In this document: piece after piece, positions 8,503 to 16,814 of the stretch
Numbering within the stretch: the stretch's first letter is position 1
Layout: every line of letters begins with the position of its first letter
Source of the DNA: Thermodesulfobacterium thermophilum DSM 1276
Lineage (GTDB): Bacteria > Desulfobacterota > Thermodesulfobacteria > Thermodesulfobacteriales > Thermodesulfobacteriaceae
Direction of reading: 5' to 3'
DNA: 64,000 nt
NCBI RefSeq assembly: GCF_000421605.1
Contig: NZ_ATXI01000002.1
Coordinates: forward strand, 1-64,000
Notes under the pieces: model-generated
What the model was told of the DNA's origin: nothing
What the model saw: only the letters and a program-made list of their open reading frames with translations
Database searches by the model: none
Made by a program: the position numbers and the translations under genes

Positions 8503-9969
8503 TTACTTTATCCTCCTCATCTGTTCCTCGATTTTTTTCCAAACCTTTTCAACCTTAGCTTTGACTTCATCAGACATAACCGCCTCTTCTGGCCATTCCC
8601 TTAAATATCCCTCTTCTCTCCATTTTCTGGTAGCATCGATACACATCTTAGACCCATAGGCTGGATAAGGGCTTGCATGGTCAAGGGCATCAACCGGTCC
8701 TTTAACTATCATGATATCCCTTTCTGGGTCTACGTTGCCTGACATGTAAAACAGCACCTCACTTATATTCTGAACGTTTACCTCTTTGTCAACCACCACG
8801 ATTATTTTGGTAAACATCATCTGCCCAAGGCCCCATAAGGCTGAGGCTACTTTAAAGGCATGACCTGGATACCTTTTATCTATTGATACAAAGGCTAAGT
8901 TATGAAAAACTCCTTCCCAAGGAAGATGAATATCTATTATTTCAGGGAGCACCTTTTTAAGCAGAGGTAAAAACAACCTTTCTGTAGCCTTACCAAGAAA
9001 ACAATCCTCTTGAGGAGGTTTACCTACGATGGTAGCCGGATAGATAGCATCCTTTCTTAAGGTGATACAGGTAACTCTAAACACAGGGTAATAGTCTGGA
9101 GGGGTGTAATAGCCAGTATGATCTCCAAAAGGGCCTTCAAGCCTTCTTTCGAAGGGCTCTACATATCCTTCAAGGACGATCTGACTTTCTGCAGGCACCT
9201 CAAGGGGCACAGTCAAACATTTTACCAGTTCAACCGGAGACCTTCTTAAAAATCCTGCTAACAAAAACTCGTCTATGTCTTCAGGTAAAGGAGCTGTGGC
9301 TGCATAGATAATTACAGGGTCAGGGCCTATAGCTACAGCTACCGGCAACCTTTCTCCTTTTTTTTCTGCTTTTCTATAGTGCTTAGCCCCGGTCTTATGT
9401 ATTTGCCAGTGCATACCGGTTTCGTTCTTACTAAACACCTGCATCCGGTACATACCTACGTTATAAGTCCCGGTTTCAGGATCCTTGGTGATCACACAAG
9501 GAAGTGTTATAAAAGGACCTCCGTCCTTAGGCCAGCATTTAAGTATGGGAAGTTTGTAGAGATCTACCTCATCTCCCTCCCAAACTATCTCCTGACAGGG
9601 GGCTTTTTCAACCCTTTTAGGAAAAAGATTGGAGGCACGTAAAAGCTTAGGGACAAGCTTCAATTTCTCAAAAAAAGACCCAGGTTTTGTTATTTCTATA
9701 AACTCAGCAACCTCTTTTCCAAGCTCATCAAGATCCTTTACCCTCAGGGCTAAACATATCCTTTTATAACTTCCCATAAGGTTGGTAACCACAGGGATTT
9801 TATGGCCCTTTACTTTTTCAAACAAAAGAGCTGGGCCAAATTTTTTACAAACCCTGTCGGTAATCTCGGTTATCTCAAGTTCAGGAGAAACCTCTTCTTT
9901 AACCCTTATCAACTCCTTTTCCTGTTCCAGCACCTGTAAAAACTCTTGTAAACTTTTAAAACTTGCCAT
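8503..9969 (-). CDS. UbiD-family decarboxylase (likely menaquinone pathway)
   Basis: A 488-residue prFMN-dependent UbiD-type decarboxylase. Family features include LPILKCWPKDGGPFITLP, YNVGMYRMQVF, MHWQIHKTGAKHY and the catalytic-region stretch EGPFGDHTGYYTPPDYYPVF. UbiD enzymes decarboxylate aromatic acids in quinone synthesis, and related copies serve the futalosine menaquinone route. An anaerobe with no ubiquinone would use it for menaquinone, but that is inference. I place the start at ATG 9969 (MASFKSLQEF), preceded by an AGAGG site inside purF. A longer in-frame version from 10008 would overlap purF by 38 bases and adds a non-conserved leader. The flavin prenyltransferase partner UbiX is not in this window. 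Confidence 0.85.
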   Translation of the reverse strand: MASFKSLQEFLQVLEQEKELIRVKEEVSPELEITEITDRVCKKFGPALLFEKVKGHKIPVVTNLMGSYKRICLALRVKDLDELGKEVAEFIEITKPGSFFEKLKLVPKLLRASNLFPKRVEKAPCQEIVWEGDEVDLYKLPILKCWPKDGGPFITLPCVITKDPETGTYNVGMYRMQVFSKNETGMHWQIHKTGAKHYRKAEKKGERLPVAVAIGPDPVIIYAATAPLPEDIDEFLLAGFLRRSPVELVKCLTVPLEVPAESQIVLEGYVEPFERRLEGPFGDHTGYYTPPDYYPVFRVTCITLRKDAIYPATIVGKPPQEDCFLGKATERLFLPLLKKVLPEIIDIHLPWEGVFHNLAFVSIDKRYPGHAFKVASALWGLGQMMFTKIIVVVDKEVNVQNISEVLFYMSGNVDPERDIMIVKGPVDALDHASPYPAYGSKMCIDATRKWREEGYLREWPEEAVMSDEVKAKVEKVWKKIEEQMRRIK

Positions 9970-9970
9970 T

Positions 9971-11347
9971 TTATGCCTCTGCGATGTCTTTTTTAAAACT
10001 AAAATCAACCTCTATCGGATATTCCCCGGTAAAACAGGCTAAGCACAGCTTGTTTCTTAGATCACCTAACGCATCAACCAACCCTTCTATACTGAGATAA
10101 TAAAGGGTATCTATGTCTAAAAACTTTCTTATCTCTTCCACACTATGTTTAGCTGCGATAAGTTCTGACCTTGAAGGAAAATCTATCCCAAAAAAGCAAG
10201 GGAACCTTATCGGGGGACAAGAAAGCAAAAAATGAACCTTTTTTGGCCCAAGCTCCTTTATCCCTCTAAATCGATTTTTACTGGTTGTTCCTCTTACCAA
10301 GGAATCGTCTACTATAATAATTTCTCTATTTTTGATAAGTTCCTTTACCGGGTTTAATTTCATCTTTACAGAAAGGTCCCTAAGACGCTGTGAAGGTTGG
10401 ATAAAAGTTCTTCCTATGTAATGATTCCTTATCATTCCAAACTCAAGAGGGATACCACTTGCCTGTGAATACCCGATGGCTGCGTAAGTACCTGAATCAG
10501 GAAAGGGCATCACAAAATCTGCCTCTAAAGGACATTCTTTATAAAGATTTTTTCCTAACTGTTTTCTTACAGGATATACGGTTTTGCCAAAGATATGGCT
10601 ATCAGGCCTGGCAAAATAGATAAACTCAAAAACACAGTGGCTCTTGGGAAGCTTTTCTTTTTTAAAAGGAAAATAAGATTTTGGCCCTTCTTGAGTTATA
10701 ACCAAAATCTCCCCTGGGGCTACCTCTCTTAAATACTGAGCCCCGATAAGGTCAAACGCGCAGGTCTCAGAGGCTATCACATAACCTCCGTTAATCATCC
10801 CTAAACAAAGGGGACGAAAACCCCAAGGATCTCTAAAGGCAACCAAGGTGTCATCGTAAAGAAGAAGGACAGAATAGGCTCCCTTTATTTTTTTTATAGT
10901 CTCAGCAATAGCCTCTACCAGACCTTTTTTAAGATTTCTCACTATCAGATGGACGATAACCTCACTATCCATCGTGGTTTGAAAGATATGTCCTTCTTCC
11001 TCGAGGGAGCACCTGATCTGATAGGCGTTGACTAAATTTCCGTTGTGAGCTATGGCTATCTTTTTTTTAGCAAAACTCACACAAAAAGGCTGAGCATTTT
11101 GTACTATACTTGACCCTGTGGTAGAATATCTCACATGACCGATAGCTACCTTTCCTTTAAGACCTTTCAAAATCTCCTCATTAAAAACCTCACTTACCAG
11201 TCCTAAGGCCTTCCACTCTCTTATGGTTTCTCCGTCATAAACTGCAATCCCAGCACTTTCTTGACCTCTGTGTTGAAGTGAATAAAGTCCAAAATAGGTA
11301 TAGTTAGCAGCTTCTTCTACACCAAAAATCCCAAAAAGTCCACACAT
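9971..11347 (-). CDS. purF: amidophosphoribosyltransferase
   Basis: The first committed enzyme of purine synthesis: it transfers glutamine ammonia to PRPP to give phosphoribosylamine. The N-terminal nucleophile is Cys2 (MCGLFGIFG), so no propeptide precedes it in this reading. The glutaminase domain continues through HVRYSTTGSS and AHNGNLVNA, and the PRPP-binding loop reads IIIVDDSLVRGTT (about residue 336). Cysteines in HCVFEF, PCFFGID and the C-terminal CLACFTGEYP match the four ligands of the Bacillus-type [4Fe-4S] cluster, so this is probably the Fe-S form of the enzyme. The stop overlaps the ribosome-binding region of the UbiD-type gene. It lies 15 bases after tldD. Confidence 0.95.
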   Translation of the reverse strand: MCGLFGIFGVEEAANYTYFGLYSLQHRGQESAGIAVYDGETIREWKALGLVSEVFNEEILKGLKGKVAIGHVRYSTTGSSIVQNAQPFCVSFAKKKIAIAHNGNLVNAYQIRCSLEEEGHIFQTTMDSEVIVHLIVRNLKKGLVEAIAETIKKIKGAYSVLLLYDDTLVAFRDPWGFRPLCLGMINGGYVIASETCAFDLIGAQYLREVAPGEILVITQEGPKSYFPFKKEKLPKSHCVFEFIYFARPDSHIFGKTVYPVRKQLGKNLYKECPLEADFVMPFPDSGTYAAIGYSQASGIPLEFGMIRNHYIGRTFIQPSQRLRDLSVKMKLNPVKELIKNREIIIVDDSLVRGTTSKNRFRGIKELGPKKVHFLLSCPPIRFPCFFGIDFPSRSELIAAKHSVEEIRKFLDIDTLYYLSIEGLVDALGDLRNKLCLACFTGEYPIEVDFSFKKDIAEA

Positions 11348-11362
11348 CTTGTCTCACCTCTT

Positions 11363-12688
11363 TTATTCTTCTACTGTACCTCCGACAGTCAACTCAGGAA
11401 TTCTTAGAGTAGGTTGGCCGTCTGAAACAGGAACCCCTTGACCGTCTTTTCCACAAACCCCAGGTTCAAAATGCAGATCCTCTCCTACCATGTCTGTGAT
11501 TTCTAATACCTTGGGACCATTTCCTACTAAAGTAGCCCCTTTAACAGGATAGGCTATCTCTCCTTTATCTATGTAATAACCCTCTCTTACTTCAAACACA
11601 AAATCTCCTGTTAAAGGGTTGACCTCTCCTCCGCCCATCTTTTTTACCAAGATTCCTTTTTCTATGCTTTTAAGGATATCTTCAGATTTATGAGGCCCTT
11701 TAGCTATATAGGTATTGGCCATGCGAGGTATAGGGATGGACCTATAATCTTGTCTTCTCCCGTGTCCATTAGGTGTTTTCTGGTACTTAAATGCGGTTAA
11801 CCTGTCATAAAGATAGGTTTTAAGCCTTCCGTTTTCTATCAAAACTACCGGTTGAGCATAAACCCCTTCGTCATCCACCTGATAAGAACCATAAAGACTT
11901 TCTATCGTTGGGTCGTCAACCACCGTAATCAAAGGACTGGCTACTTTTTCCCCAATCTTACCTGAATAAACCGAAAGTCCCTCTTCTGCATGGTCTGCCT
12001 CAAGACCATGTCCTACAGCCTCATGTATCATCGTTCCTCCTGCCTGACCTGCTAAAACTACAGGCATAACCCCAGCAGGAGCCTTCTTAGCTGAAAGCAT
12101 CGTCATGGCCAACCTTGAAGCTCTTTCAGGAAGAAGTAAAAACTCTTCTGAATCCTTTACCTGTTCAAAGTTTATCTTTCTCCCTGCGACCTCATAACCT
12201 CTCTCAAGCCTACCGTCCTTTTCTGCAACCACTATCACTCCTAACTTGGTATATTCCCTTTTATCAGACAAAAATTTCCCCTCTGAGGTAAAAATCCACA
12301 CCTCTTTTACAACCTCGCTAAAAAAAAGACGATAGTGTTTTATCTCTTTCGTAGACCAAACCTTCCTTTTTAATTCTTCTAAATATTCAAGCCTGGTGGT
12401 TAGTTTTTTAGAAACCTCTTCCTCACAAGGTCTTTTTGTCTGTAAAATCAACTCTCTTAAACCTTTCTCAAAAAATCCATTAGAAAAATAGAGTTTGTTG
12501 GTAAACTCTGGGGTGATTTTTCTTATGGCTGAGCCTTCTTCTACTCCCCAGTTGACCTCGTCTATTCTGTCTGGCTCAACCACTATTTTAAGAGTTTCAA
12601 CCCTTTCTAAGTAAAGGTCTCCATAAAAAGCGTCTTTAAACCATTCTTGAGTAAGACTTTTTAAATATTTTAGGTCAACTTCTGACAT
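11363..12688 (-). CDS. tldD: TldD-family metalloprotease
   Basis: A 441-residue member of the TldD/PmbA family. The zinc-site motif HEAVGHGLEAD is present near residue 223, identifying the catalytic TldD-type subunit. GHGRRQDYRSIPIPRMANT and the C-terminal GVCGKDGQGVPVSDGQPTLR are also typical of TldD. In E. coli TldD works with TldE/PmbA to degrade unfolded peptides and mature peptide modifications such as microcin B17. No TldE partner is in this window, so it may lie elsewhere or the protein may act alone. It is 28 bases after the PfkB-type kinase gene and 15 before purF. Confidence 0.9.
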   Translation of the reverse strand: MSEVDLKYLKSLTQEWFKDAFYGDLYLERVETLKIVVEPDRIDEVNWGVEEGSAIRKITPEFTNKLYFSNGFFEKGLRELILQTKRPCEEEVSKKLTTRLEYLEELKRKVWSTKEIKHYRLFFSEVVKEVWIFTSEGKFLSDKREYTKLGVIVVAEKDGRLERGYEVAGRKINFEQVKDSEEFLLLPERASRLAMTMLSAKKAPAGVMPVVLAGQAGGTMIHEAVGHGLEADHAEEGLSVYSGKIGEKVASPLITVVDDPTIESLYGSYQVDDEGVYAQPVVLIENGRLKTYLYDRLTAFKYQKTPNGHGRRQDYRSIPIPRMANTYIAKGPHKSEDILKSIEKGILVKKMGGGEVNPLTGDFVFEVREGYYIDKGEIAYPVKGATLVGNGPKVLEITDMVGEDLHFEPGVCGKDGQGVPVSDGQPTLRIPELTVGGTVEE

Positions 12689-12716
12689 TTTAATACCTTC
12701 TTAAATTTTTCATCTG

Positions 12717-13676
12717 TTATTTTAACAAACTTACATAATTTTGAAACTCCTTTTTGTTTAAGCAACCCCTTCTTCCGTAATCCCTGAGGCTTATTCCTGC
12801 GGTATAAATCCCAAGGTTTAAAGCTCTTTCGTCAGGCAATCCTAAGGCTATACCTGCAAGCACCCCAGCGTTAAAATAATCGCCTGCCCCGGTATTATCT
12901 ACCACCTTTTCTATCTTTAGACTTGAGGCTGTGATAACCCTATCCCTACTCACCAAGGTTGCTCCCTTTTTGCCTTGTTTTAAAAATATCTTTTCTATCC
13001 CTAATTCTAAAAGGTCATAAGGAGTTTTGTTTAACATGCTCAGTTCTTCCTCTGTGATAAAAAGATATTTAGTCTTTTTTAGCCAAGGCAAAAGGAAATC
13101 CCATCCCAAAGAAGTGTATATTCTACCTGGGTCAAAACAAAGAGGAGTAACCTTGCTAAGAAGATTCAGCTGAAAATTTCTTCCTTCTTCAGAGGCAAGG
13201 GAAGAAAGGTGATAAATCCCTGTAGGTAAGACCTTGGTTGATAAAAGGGAAGGGAGATATTTTTCTGCATCCCCTGGACTTACGAGGATAAACCTGTCAC
13301 GATATGGGCTTAAGATTATCAAAGCTAAACTGGTAGTTTCTTTTTTTATGATATACTCAGAAACAAGGTTTACCGAAGAAAATTCTTCTAAAATCTTCTT
13401 GCCAAAAGTGTCTTCTCCCACCGCCCCTAAAAAACTACACCTAAACCCCCAAAGACTAAGGGCATAAAGGGTATTAGCTGCAGACCCACCTCCTCCTTCA
13501 AACAAAAAGTTGCCTTTTTTCTCTAAAAAATTAAGCACCTCTAAAAATTCCTTTCTTTCTAAGGCTATTTCACCTCCTGGTATAGCTGGTATGTTTTTTT
13601 CCTTTAAAACCTCAAGGTCTTCTACCTCAAAAAAAATATCCCAATTAAGCGCCCCACAACCTACGAAATCAAACAT
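12717..13676 (-). CDS. PfkB-family carbohydrate kinase
   Basis: A 319-residue ribokinase/PfkB-fold kinase. The N-terminal substrate region contains FEGGGGSAANTLYALSLWGF and FLGAVGEDTFGK. The C-terminal ATP and catalytic motif is DNTGAGDYFNAGVLAGIALG, with Asp of GAGD as the catalytic base. The family phosphorylates sugars or nucleosides such as adenosine, ribose, fructose or tagatose phosphate. The N terminus (GCGALNWDIFFEVEDL) resembles archaeal-type nucleoside or sugar kinases, but substrate cannot be assigned. It is the first gene of the minus-strand run down to kup, with a GGAGG ribosome binding site ahead of the ATG. Confidence 0.85.
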   Translation of the reverse strand: MFDFVGCGALNWDIFFEVEDLEVLKEKNIPAIPGGEIALERKEFLEVLNFLEKKGNFLFEGGGGSAANTLYALSLWGFRCSFLGAVGEDTFGKKILEEFSSVNLVSEYIIKKETTSLALIILSPYRDRFILVSPGDAEKYLPSLLSTKVLPTGIYHLSSLASEEGRNFQLNLLSKVTPLCFDPGRIYTSLGWDFLLPWLKKTKYLFITEEELSMLNKTPYDLLELGIEKIFLKQGKKGATLVSRDRVITASSLKIEKVVDNTGAGDYFNAGVLAGIALGLPDERALNLGIYTAGISLRDYGRRGCLNKKEFQNYVSLLK

Positions 13677-13769
13677 TAAGCCTCCTTATGAAACAGTTTT
13701 ATAGGTAATTTTAACGTAGAGTCTATTTTTTGGATAGGATCAAACTTTGAAAAGCCGGGTCAGTTCTGG

Positions 13770-13797
13770 TTGAAAAATTTTAAAAAGAACCTATGTT
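13770..13797 (+). promoter_or_regulatory. sigma-70-type promoter for RNase P RNA
   Basis: TTGAAA (13770-13775), a 16-base spacer and TATGTT (13792-13797) end about ten bases before the first paired base of the RNase P RNA, which fits a transcript starting near 13804-13807. Confidence 0.5.
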
Positions 13798-13806
13798 TTT
13801 AATATT

Positions 13807-14202
13807 GAGGGCAGGGTTTAAGAGGTGATTGCTCCAGGGATTAATTCCCTGGGGAGGAAAGTCCGGGCTCCACAGGGGAGGACGCCGGGTAACACCCGGA
13901 GGGAGTAATCCCTGGAAAGGGCCACAGAAAACAGACCGCCAGCGGCCAGAAAGGATTTTTTTCCTTTCTGGTGCGGGCAAGGGTGAAAAGGTGGGGTAAG
14001 AGCCCACCGCACCGGGTGGTAACACCTGGTGGCACGGCAACCCCCGTCCGGAGCAAGGCCAAACAGAGCCATGGGTGCCCCGCCCGCTAAGGCTCAGGTA
14101 GGCCGCTTAAGAAGAGGGGTAACCCTCTTCTCAGAGAAATAATCACCGCCTGGGTAATTTTTACCCAGGTAACAGAACCCGGCTTACTTAAACCCTGCCC
14201 TC
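13807..14202 (+). ncRNA. rnpB: RNase P RNA, bacterial class A
   Basis: The catalytic RNA of RNase P, which removes 5' leaders from tRNA precursors. The outer helix pairs GAGGGCAGGG at 13807-13816 with CCCTGCCCTC at 14193-14202. The universal GAGGAAAGTCCGGGCTCC core lies near 13853-13870, the conserved segment GAGCAAGGCCAAACAG near 14051, and the 3' strand CAGAACCCGGCTTA near 14173. GC content is far above that of the flanks, as expected for a structured RNA in an AT-rich, probably thermophilic genome. Minus-strand open frames across it are artefacts of this high-GC RNA. Confidence 0.96.
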
Positions 14203-14225
14203 GTAATCTTAAAACAAGATTGACT

Positions 14226-14819
14226 ATGTTTAAACATATCGAGTTTGTTAAAAGTGTTTTTAAGTTGGAGGACCTGCCTCCTCCAGAATTTCCTGAAATT
14301 GCCTTTTTAGGAAGGTCAAACGTAGGTAAATCCTCTTTAATCAATGCCTTTTTAAACCGTAAAAAGGTAGCCAAAGTGTCCTCTACTCCTGGCTTTACCA
14401 AAGCCTTAAACTTTTTTAGGATAGATTTTAAGTTTTATTTAGTAGACCTACCTGGTTACGGGTTTGCTAAAGTCCCTGTTGAGGTTAAAAAACACTGGCA
14501 ATACCTGGTAGAGGGATATTTAAAAGCAGTGAGAGACTTTAGAAATCTTGTACTTATTTTTGATATAAGACGTAATCCCGATGAAGCAGACATCCAGCTG
14601 GTTGAGTTTGTAAAACACCTTAAAAAACCTTACTGTATAGTTCTAAACAAGATAGATACCTTATCCCTTAGAGAAGTAGAACGTCAAGCCTCTGTTTATC
14701 AAAAAACATTCAAACCTAATCCAGAAACTTCTCTTTTCCTAATCTCTTGTAAAGAATCTAAGGGAATACCCCAGTTAAGATCTTATCTCTTGTCTTGTTT
14801 GGGCTTAAAAAATAATTGA
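14226..14819 (+). CDS. engB: ribosome biogenesis GTPase EngB/YsxC
   Basis: A 197-residue small GTPase needed for large-ribosomal-subunit assembly. G1 is GRSNVGKSSLINAFL, the G2 region includes SSTPGFTKALNFF, G3 is DLPGYGFA, G4 is LNKID and a G5-like SCKES lies near the C terminus. Length is typical of the YihA/EngB group. The ATG at 14226 is preferred over an in-frame TTG six bases upstream. It follows rnpB by 23 bases, so it may be expressed from the rnpB promoter by read-through. A hairpin overlapping its stop codon ends the unit. Confidence 0.94.
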   Translation: MFKHIEFVKSVFKLEDLPPPEFPEIAFLGRSNVGKSSLINAFLNRKKVAKVSSTPGFTKALNFFRIDFKFYLVDLPGYGFAKVPVEVKKHWQYLVEGYLKAVRDFRNLVLIFDIRRNPDEADIQLVEFVKHLKKPYCIVLNKIDTLSLREVERQASVYQKTFKPNPETSLFLISCKESKGIPQLRSYLLSCLGLKNN

Positions 14820-14845
14820 GGAATTTTTCCTCAAAGTTTTTACTA
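14816..14845 (+). terminator. intrinsic terminator after engB
   Basis: TTGAGGAA (14816-14823) pairs perfectly with TTCCTCAA (14827-14834) across a TTT loop and is followed by a short T-rich stretch. It includes the engB stop codon and separates engB from the sigma-54-type promoter downstream. Confidence 0.6.
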
Positions 14846-14893
14846 TTTTTGGTGTTTCTCCATCTAATCATTGATAATTCTATATTCTTTGTT

Positions 14894-14911
14894 TTGGCAT
14901 AACTATTGCTA
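14894..14911 (+). promoter_or_regulatory. sigma-54-type promoter for the acetate-symporter operon
   Basis: TTGGCATAACTATTGCTA has GG at 14896-14897 and GC at 14908-14909, exactly ten bases apart, matching the RpoN consensus TGGCAC-N5-TTGCW at all key positions. Transcription would begin near 14921, giving a leader of about 36 bases with an AAGGAGGTG ribosome binding site before the ATG at 14957. It implies control by an enhancer-binding activator. Confidence 0.75.
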
Positions 14912-14956
14912 TCTATTTTATCAGAAAATAAATCTCAAAAAAGGAGGTGTTTAAAT

Positions 14957-15250
14957 ATGAAAGAGGTGTTAAGTTCTCCTAAGTTTCAAACGTTAATGTC
15001 TCAAAAAAACAAGGTAGCTTTTGCTTTAACTTTTATTCAGTTGTTAATCTATTATGGTTTTATCTACCTTTTAGCGTTTAAAAAAGACTTTTTAGCCATT
15101 AAGGTTACCGGATCAATACCTTTAGGAATTCCTCTGGGGATTTCAGTAATAATTTTTTCCTGGCTGTTAACTGGGGTTTATACCCTTTGGGCAAACAGCG
15201 TCTATGACAGGTTGGTTGAAGAGATTAAAAGAGAAATAGGAAAACATTAA
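14957..15250 (+). CDS. DUF485 small membrane protein
   Basis: A 97-residue protein with two membrane segments (about residues 22-41 and 54-76) and a charged C-terminal helix (YDRLVEEIKREIGKH). It belongs to the DUF485/YjcH group, which is almost always encoded next to ActP-type acetate/solute symporters; its exact role is unknown. The ATG at 14957 follows a strong AAGGAGGTG site at 14941. An upstream in-frame start at 14906 lies inside the sigma-54-type promoter and is unlikely. It is the first gene of a five-gene operon and lies 18 bases ahead of the symporter. Confidence 0.85.
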   Translation: MKEVLSSPKFQTLMSQKNKVAFALTFIQLLIYYGFIYLLAFKKDFLAIKVTGSIPLGIPLGISVIIFSWLLTGVYTLWANSVYDRLVEEIKREIGKH

Positions 15251-15268
15251 AATAAGGAGGGATGTAAG

Positions 15269-16813
15269 ATGGAAATGCAGACAACCTTAGGGCAACCTAA
15301 CGTGGTTTCTATTTTGTTTTTCTTTTTATTTACTTTAACTACTCTTTATATTACCTACTTGGCAGCTAAACGGACTAAAACAGCTTCTGAGTACTATGCA
15401 GCAGGAAGAAGTATCACTGGATTTCAAAATGGACTTGCGTTGGCTGGAGATTTCATGAGTGCAGCCTCTTTCCTTGGGATTGCTGGGTTGGTAGCGTTAA
15501 AAGGTTATGATGGTTTGATTTATTCCATCGGATTTTTGGTAGGCTGGCCGATAGTGATGTTTCTTATAGCTGAGCAATTAAGAAACCTTGGTAAGTATAC
15601 CTTTGCAGATGTGGTAGCTTACAGGCTTAAGCAAAAGCCTATAAGGATTGCCTCTTCTTTTGGGTCTTTGGCTACCGTTCTTCTTTACCTTATTGCTCAG
15701 ATGGTAGGAGCTGGTTCTCTTGTAAAACTTTTGTTTGGATTACCCTATGAGTTGGCGGTTGTTTTAGTAGGGACTATAATGATTATCTATGTTCTTTTCG
15801 GTGGCATGATTGCTACTACCTGGGTTCAGATTATCAAGGCTTGTCTTTTGCTTGGTGGAGCTACGGTGCTTGCCATTCTCACTCTGGTTAAGTTTGGTTT
15901 TAGCTTTAATGAATTGTTTAGTTTTATCAGTGAAAAGTATGGAGAAAAAAGGCTTCTTCCAGGAGGCCTTGTAGCCAATCCATGGGATGCTATTTCTCTT
16001 GGTATAGCCCTTATGTTTGGAACAGCAGGGCTCCCTCACATACTTATGAGATTTTATACCGTTCCTGACGCTAAAGAAGCCAGAAAGTCGGTTTTTTATG
16101 CTACAGGATTTATCGGATATTTTTACATTCTTACGTTTATCATAGGTTTTGGTGCGGCTGCCATAGTAGGAGAAAACTTGATTAAAAGTATAGAAAAAGG
16201 CGGAAATATGGCAGCTCCTCTTTTGGCAGAGGCTGTGGGAGGGACGATATTTTTAGGATTTATTGCTGCGGTAGCCTTTGCTACCATCCTTGCGGTGGTT
16301 GCAGGACTTACTTTAGCAGGAGCAGGAGCCCTTTCTCATGACTTATACACCAACGTAATAAAAAAAGGAAAAGCTACAGAAGAAGAACAGGTAAAAGTGG
16401 CAAGGTTAGCCACCCTTATCTTAGGTATCCTTGCGATTTTTCTTGGTATAGCTTTTAAGGGACAAAACGTGGCTTTTATGGTAGGACTTGCCTTTGCTAT
16501 AGCTGCCAGTGCTAACTTTCCTTCTCTGCTTCTTTCTATCTTCTGGAAAAAAATTTCTACTGCAGGTGTGGTAGCAGGCATCTTGACAGGGGTTACCCTT
16601 TCTGTGGTTCTTATCATCTTGAGCCCCACTGTTTGGGTAGACATTTTTAAAAACCCTGCTCCCATCTTTCCTTGGAAAAATCCTGCTCTTATTTCTATGC
16701 CAGCAAGTTTTATCATGGCTATCTTAGTATCTCTTTTGACACCAGAAAAAGAAGCTCAAGAAAAGTTTGAAGAGGAAAAGGTTAGAACCTATCTGGGTGT
16801 GGGGATAGAATAG
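15269..16813 (+). CDS. actP: sodium:solute symporter, acetate permease type
   Basis: A 514-residue SSS-family transporter with about 13 membrane segments. ActP-type features include [20 protein letters not shown] near the N terminus, [20 protein letters not shown], and [20 protein letters not shown] (about residues 249-268). ActP homologues import acetate and other short monocarboxylates with Na+. Together with the DUF485 neighbour this suggests acetate, pyruvate or lactate uptake, but substrate specificity is inferred. The start has a strong AAGGAGGG site. The next gene begins one base after the stop, so symporter and regulator are cotranscribed. Confidence 0.85.
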   Translation: MEMQTTLGQPNVVSILFFFLFTLTTLYITYLAAKRTKTASEYYAAGRSITGFQNGLALAGDFMSAASFLGIAGLVALKGYDGLIYSIGFLVGWPIVMFLIAEQLRNLGKYTFADVVAYRLKQKPIRIASSFGSLATVLLYLIAQMVGAGSLVKLLFGLPYELAVVLVGTIMIIYVLFGGMIATTWVQIIKACLLLGGATVLAILTLVKFGFSFNELFSFISEKYGEKRLLPGGLVANPWDAISLGIALMFGTAGLPHILMRFYTVPDAKEARKSVFYATGFIGYFYILTFIIGFGAAAIVGENLIKSIEKGGNMAAPLLAEAVGGTIFLGFIAAVAFATILAVVAGLTLAGAGALSHDLYTNVIKKGKATEEEQVKVARLATLILGILAIFLGIAFKGQNVAFMVGLAFAIAASANFPSLLLSIFWKKISTAGVVAGILTGVTLSVVLIILSPTVWVDIFKNPAPIFPWKNPALISMPASFIMAILVSLLTPEKEAQEKFEEEKVRTYLGVGIE

Positions 16814-16814
16814 C

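Noticed and set aside
13780-14401. Several minus-strand open frames of 70-100 codons
   Set aside because: They lie across the RNase P RNA and the start of engB, are rich in Pro/Gly/Arg unlike neighbouring proteins, and arise from the GC-rich structured RNA.
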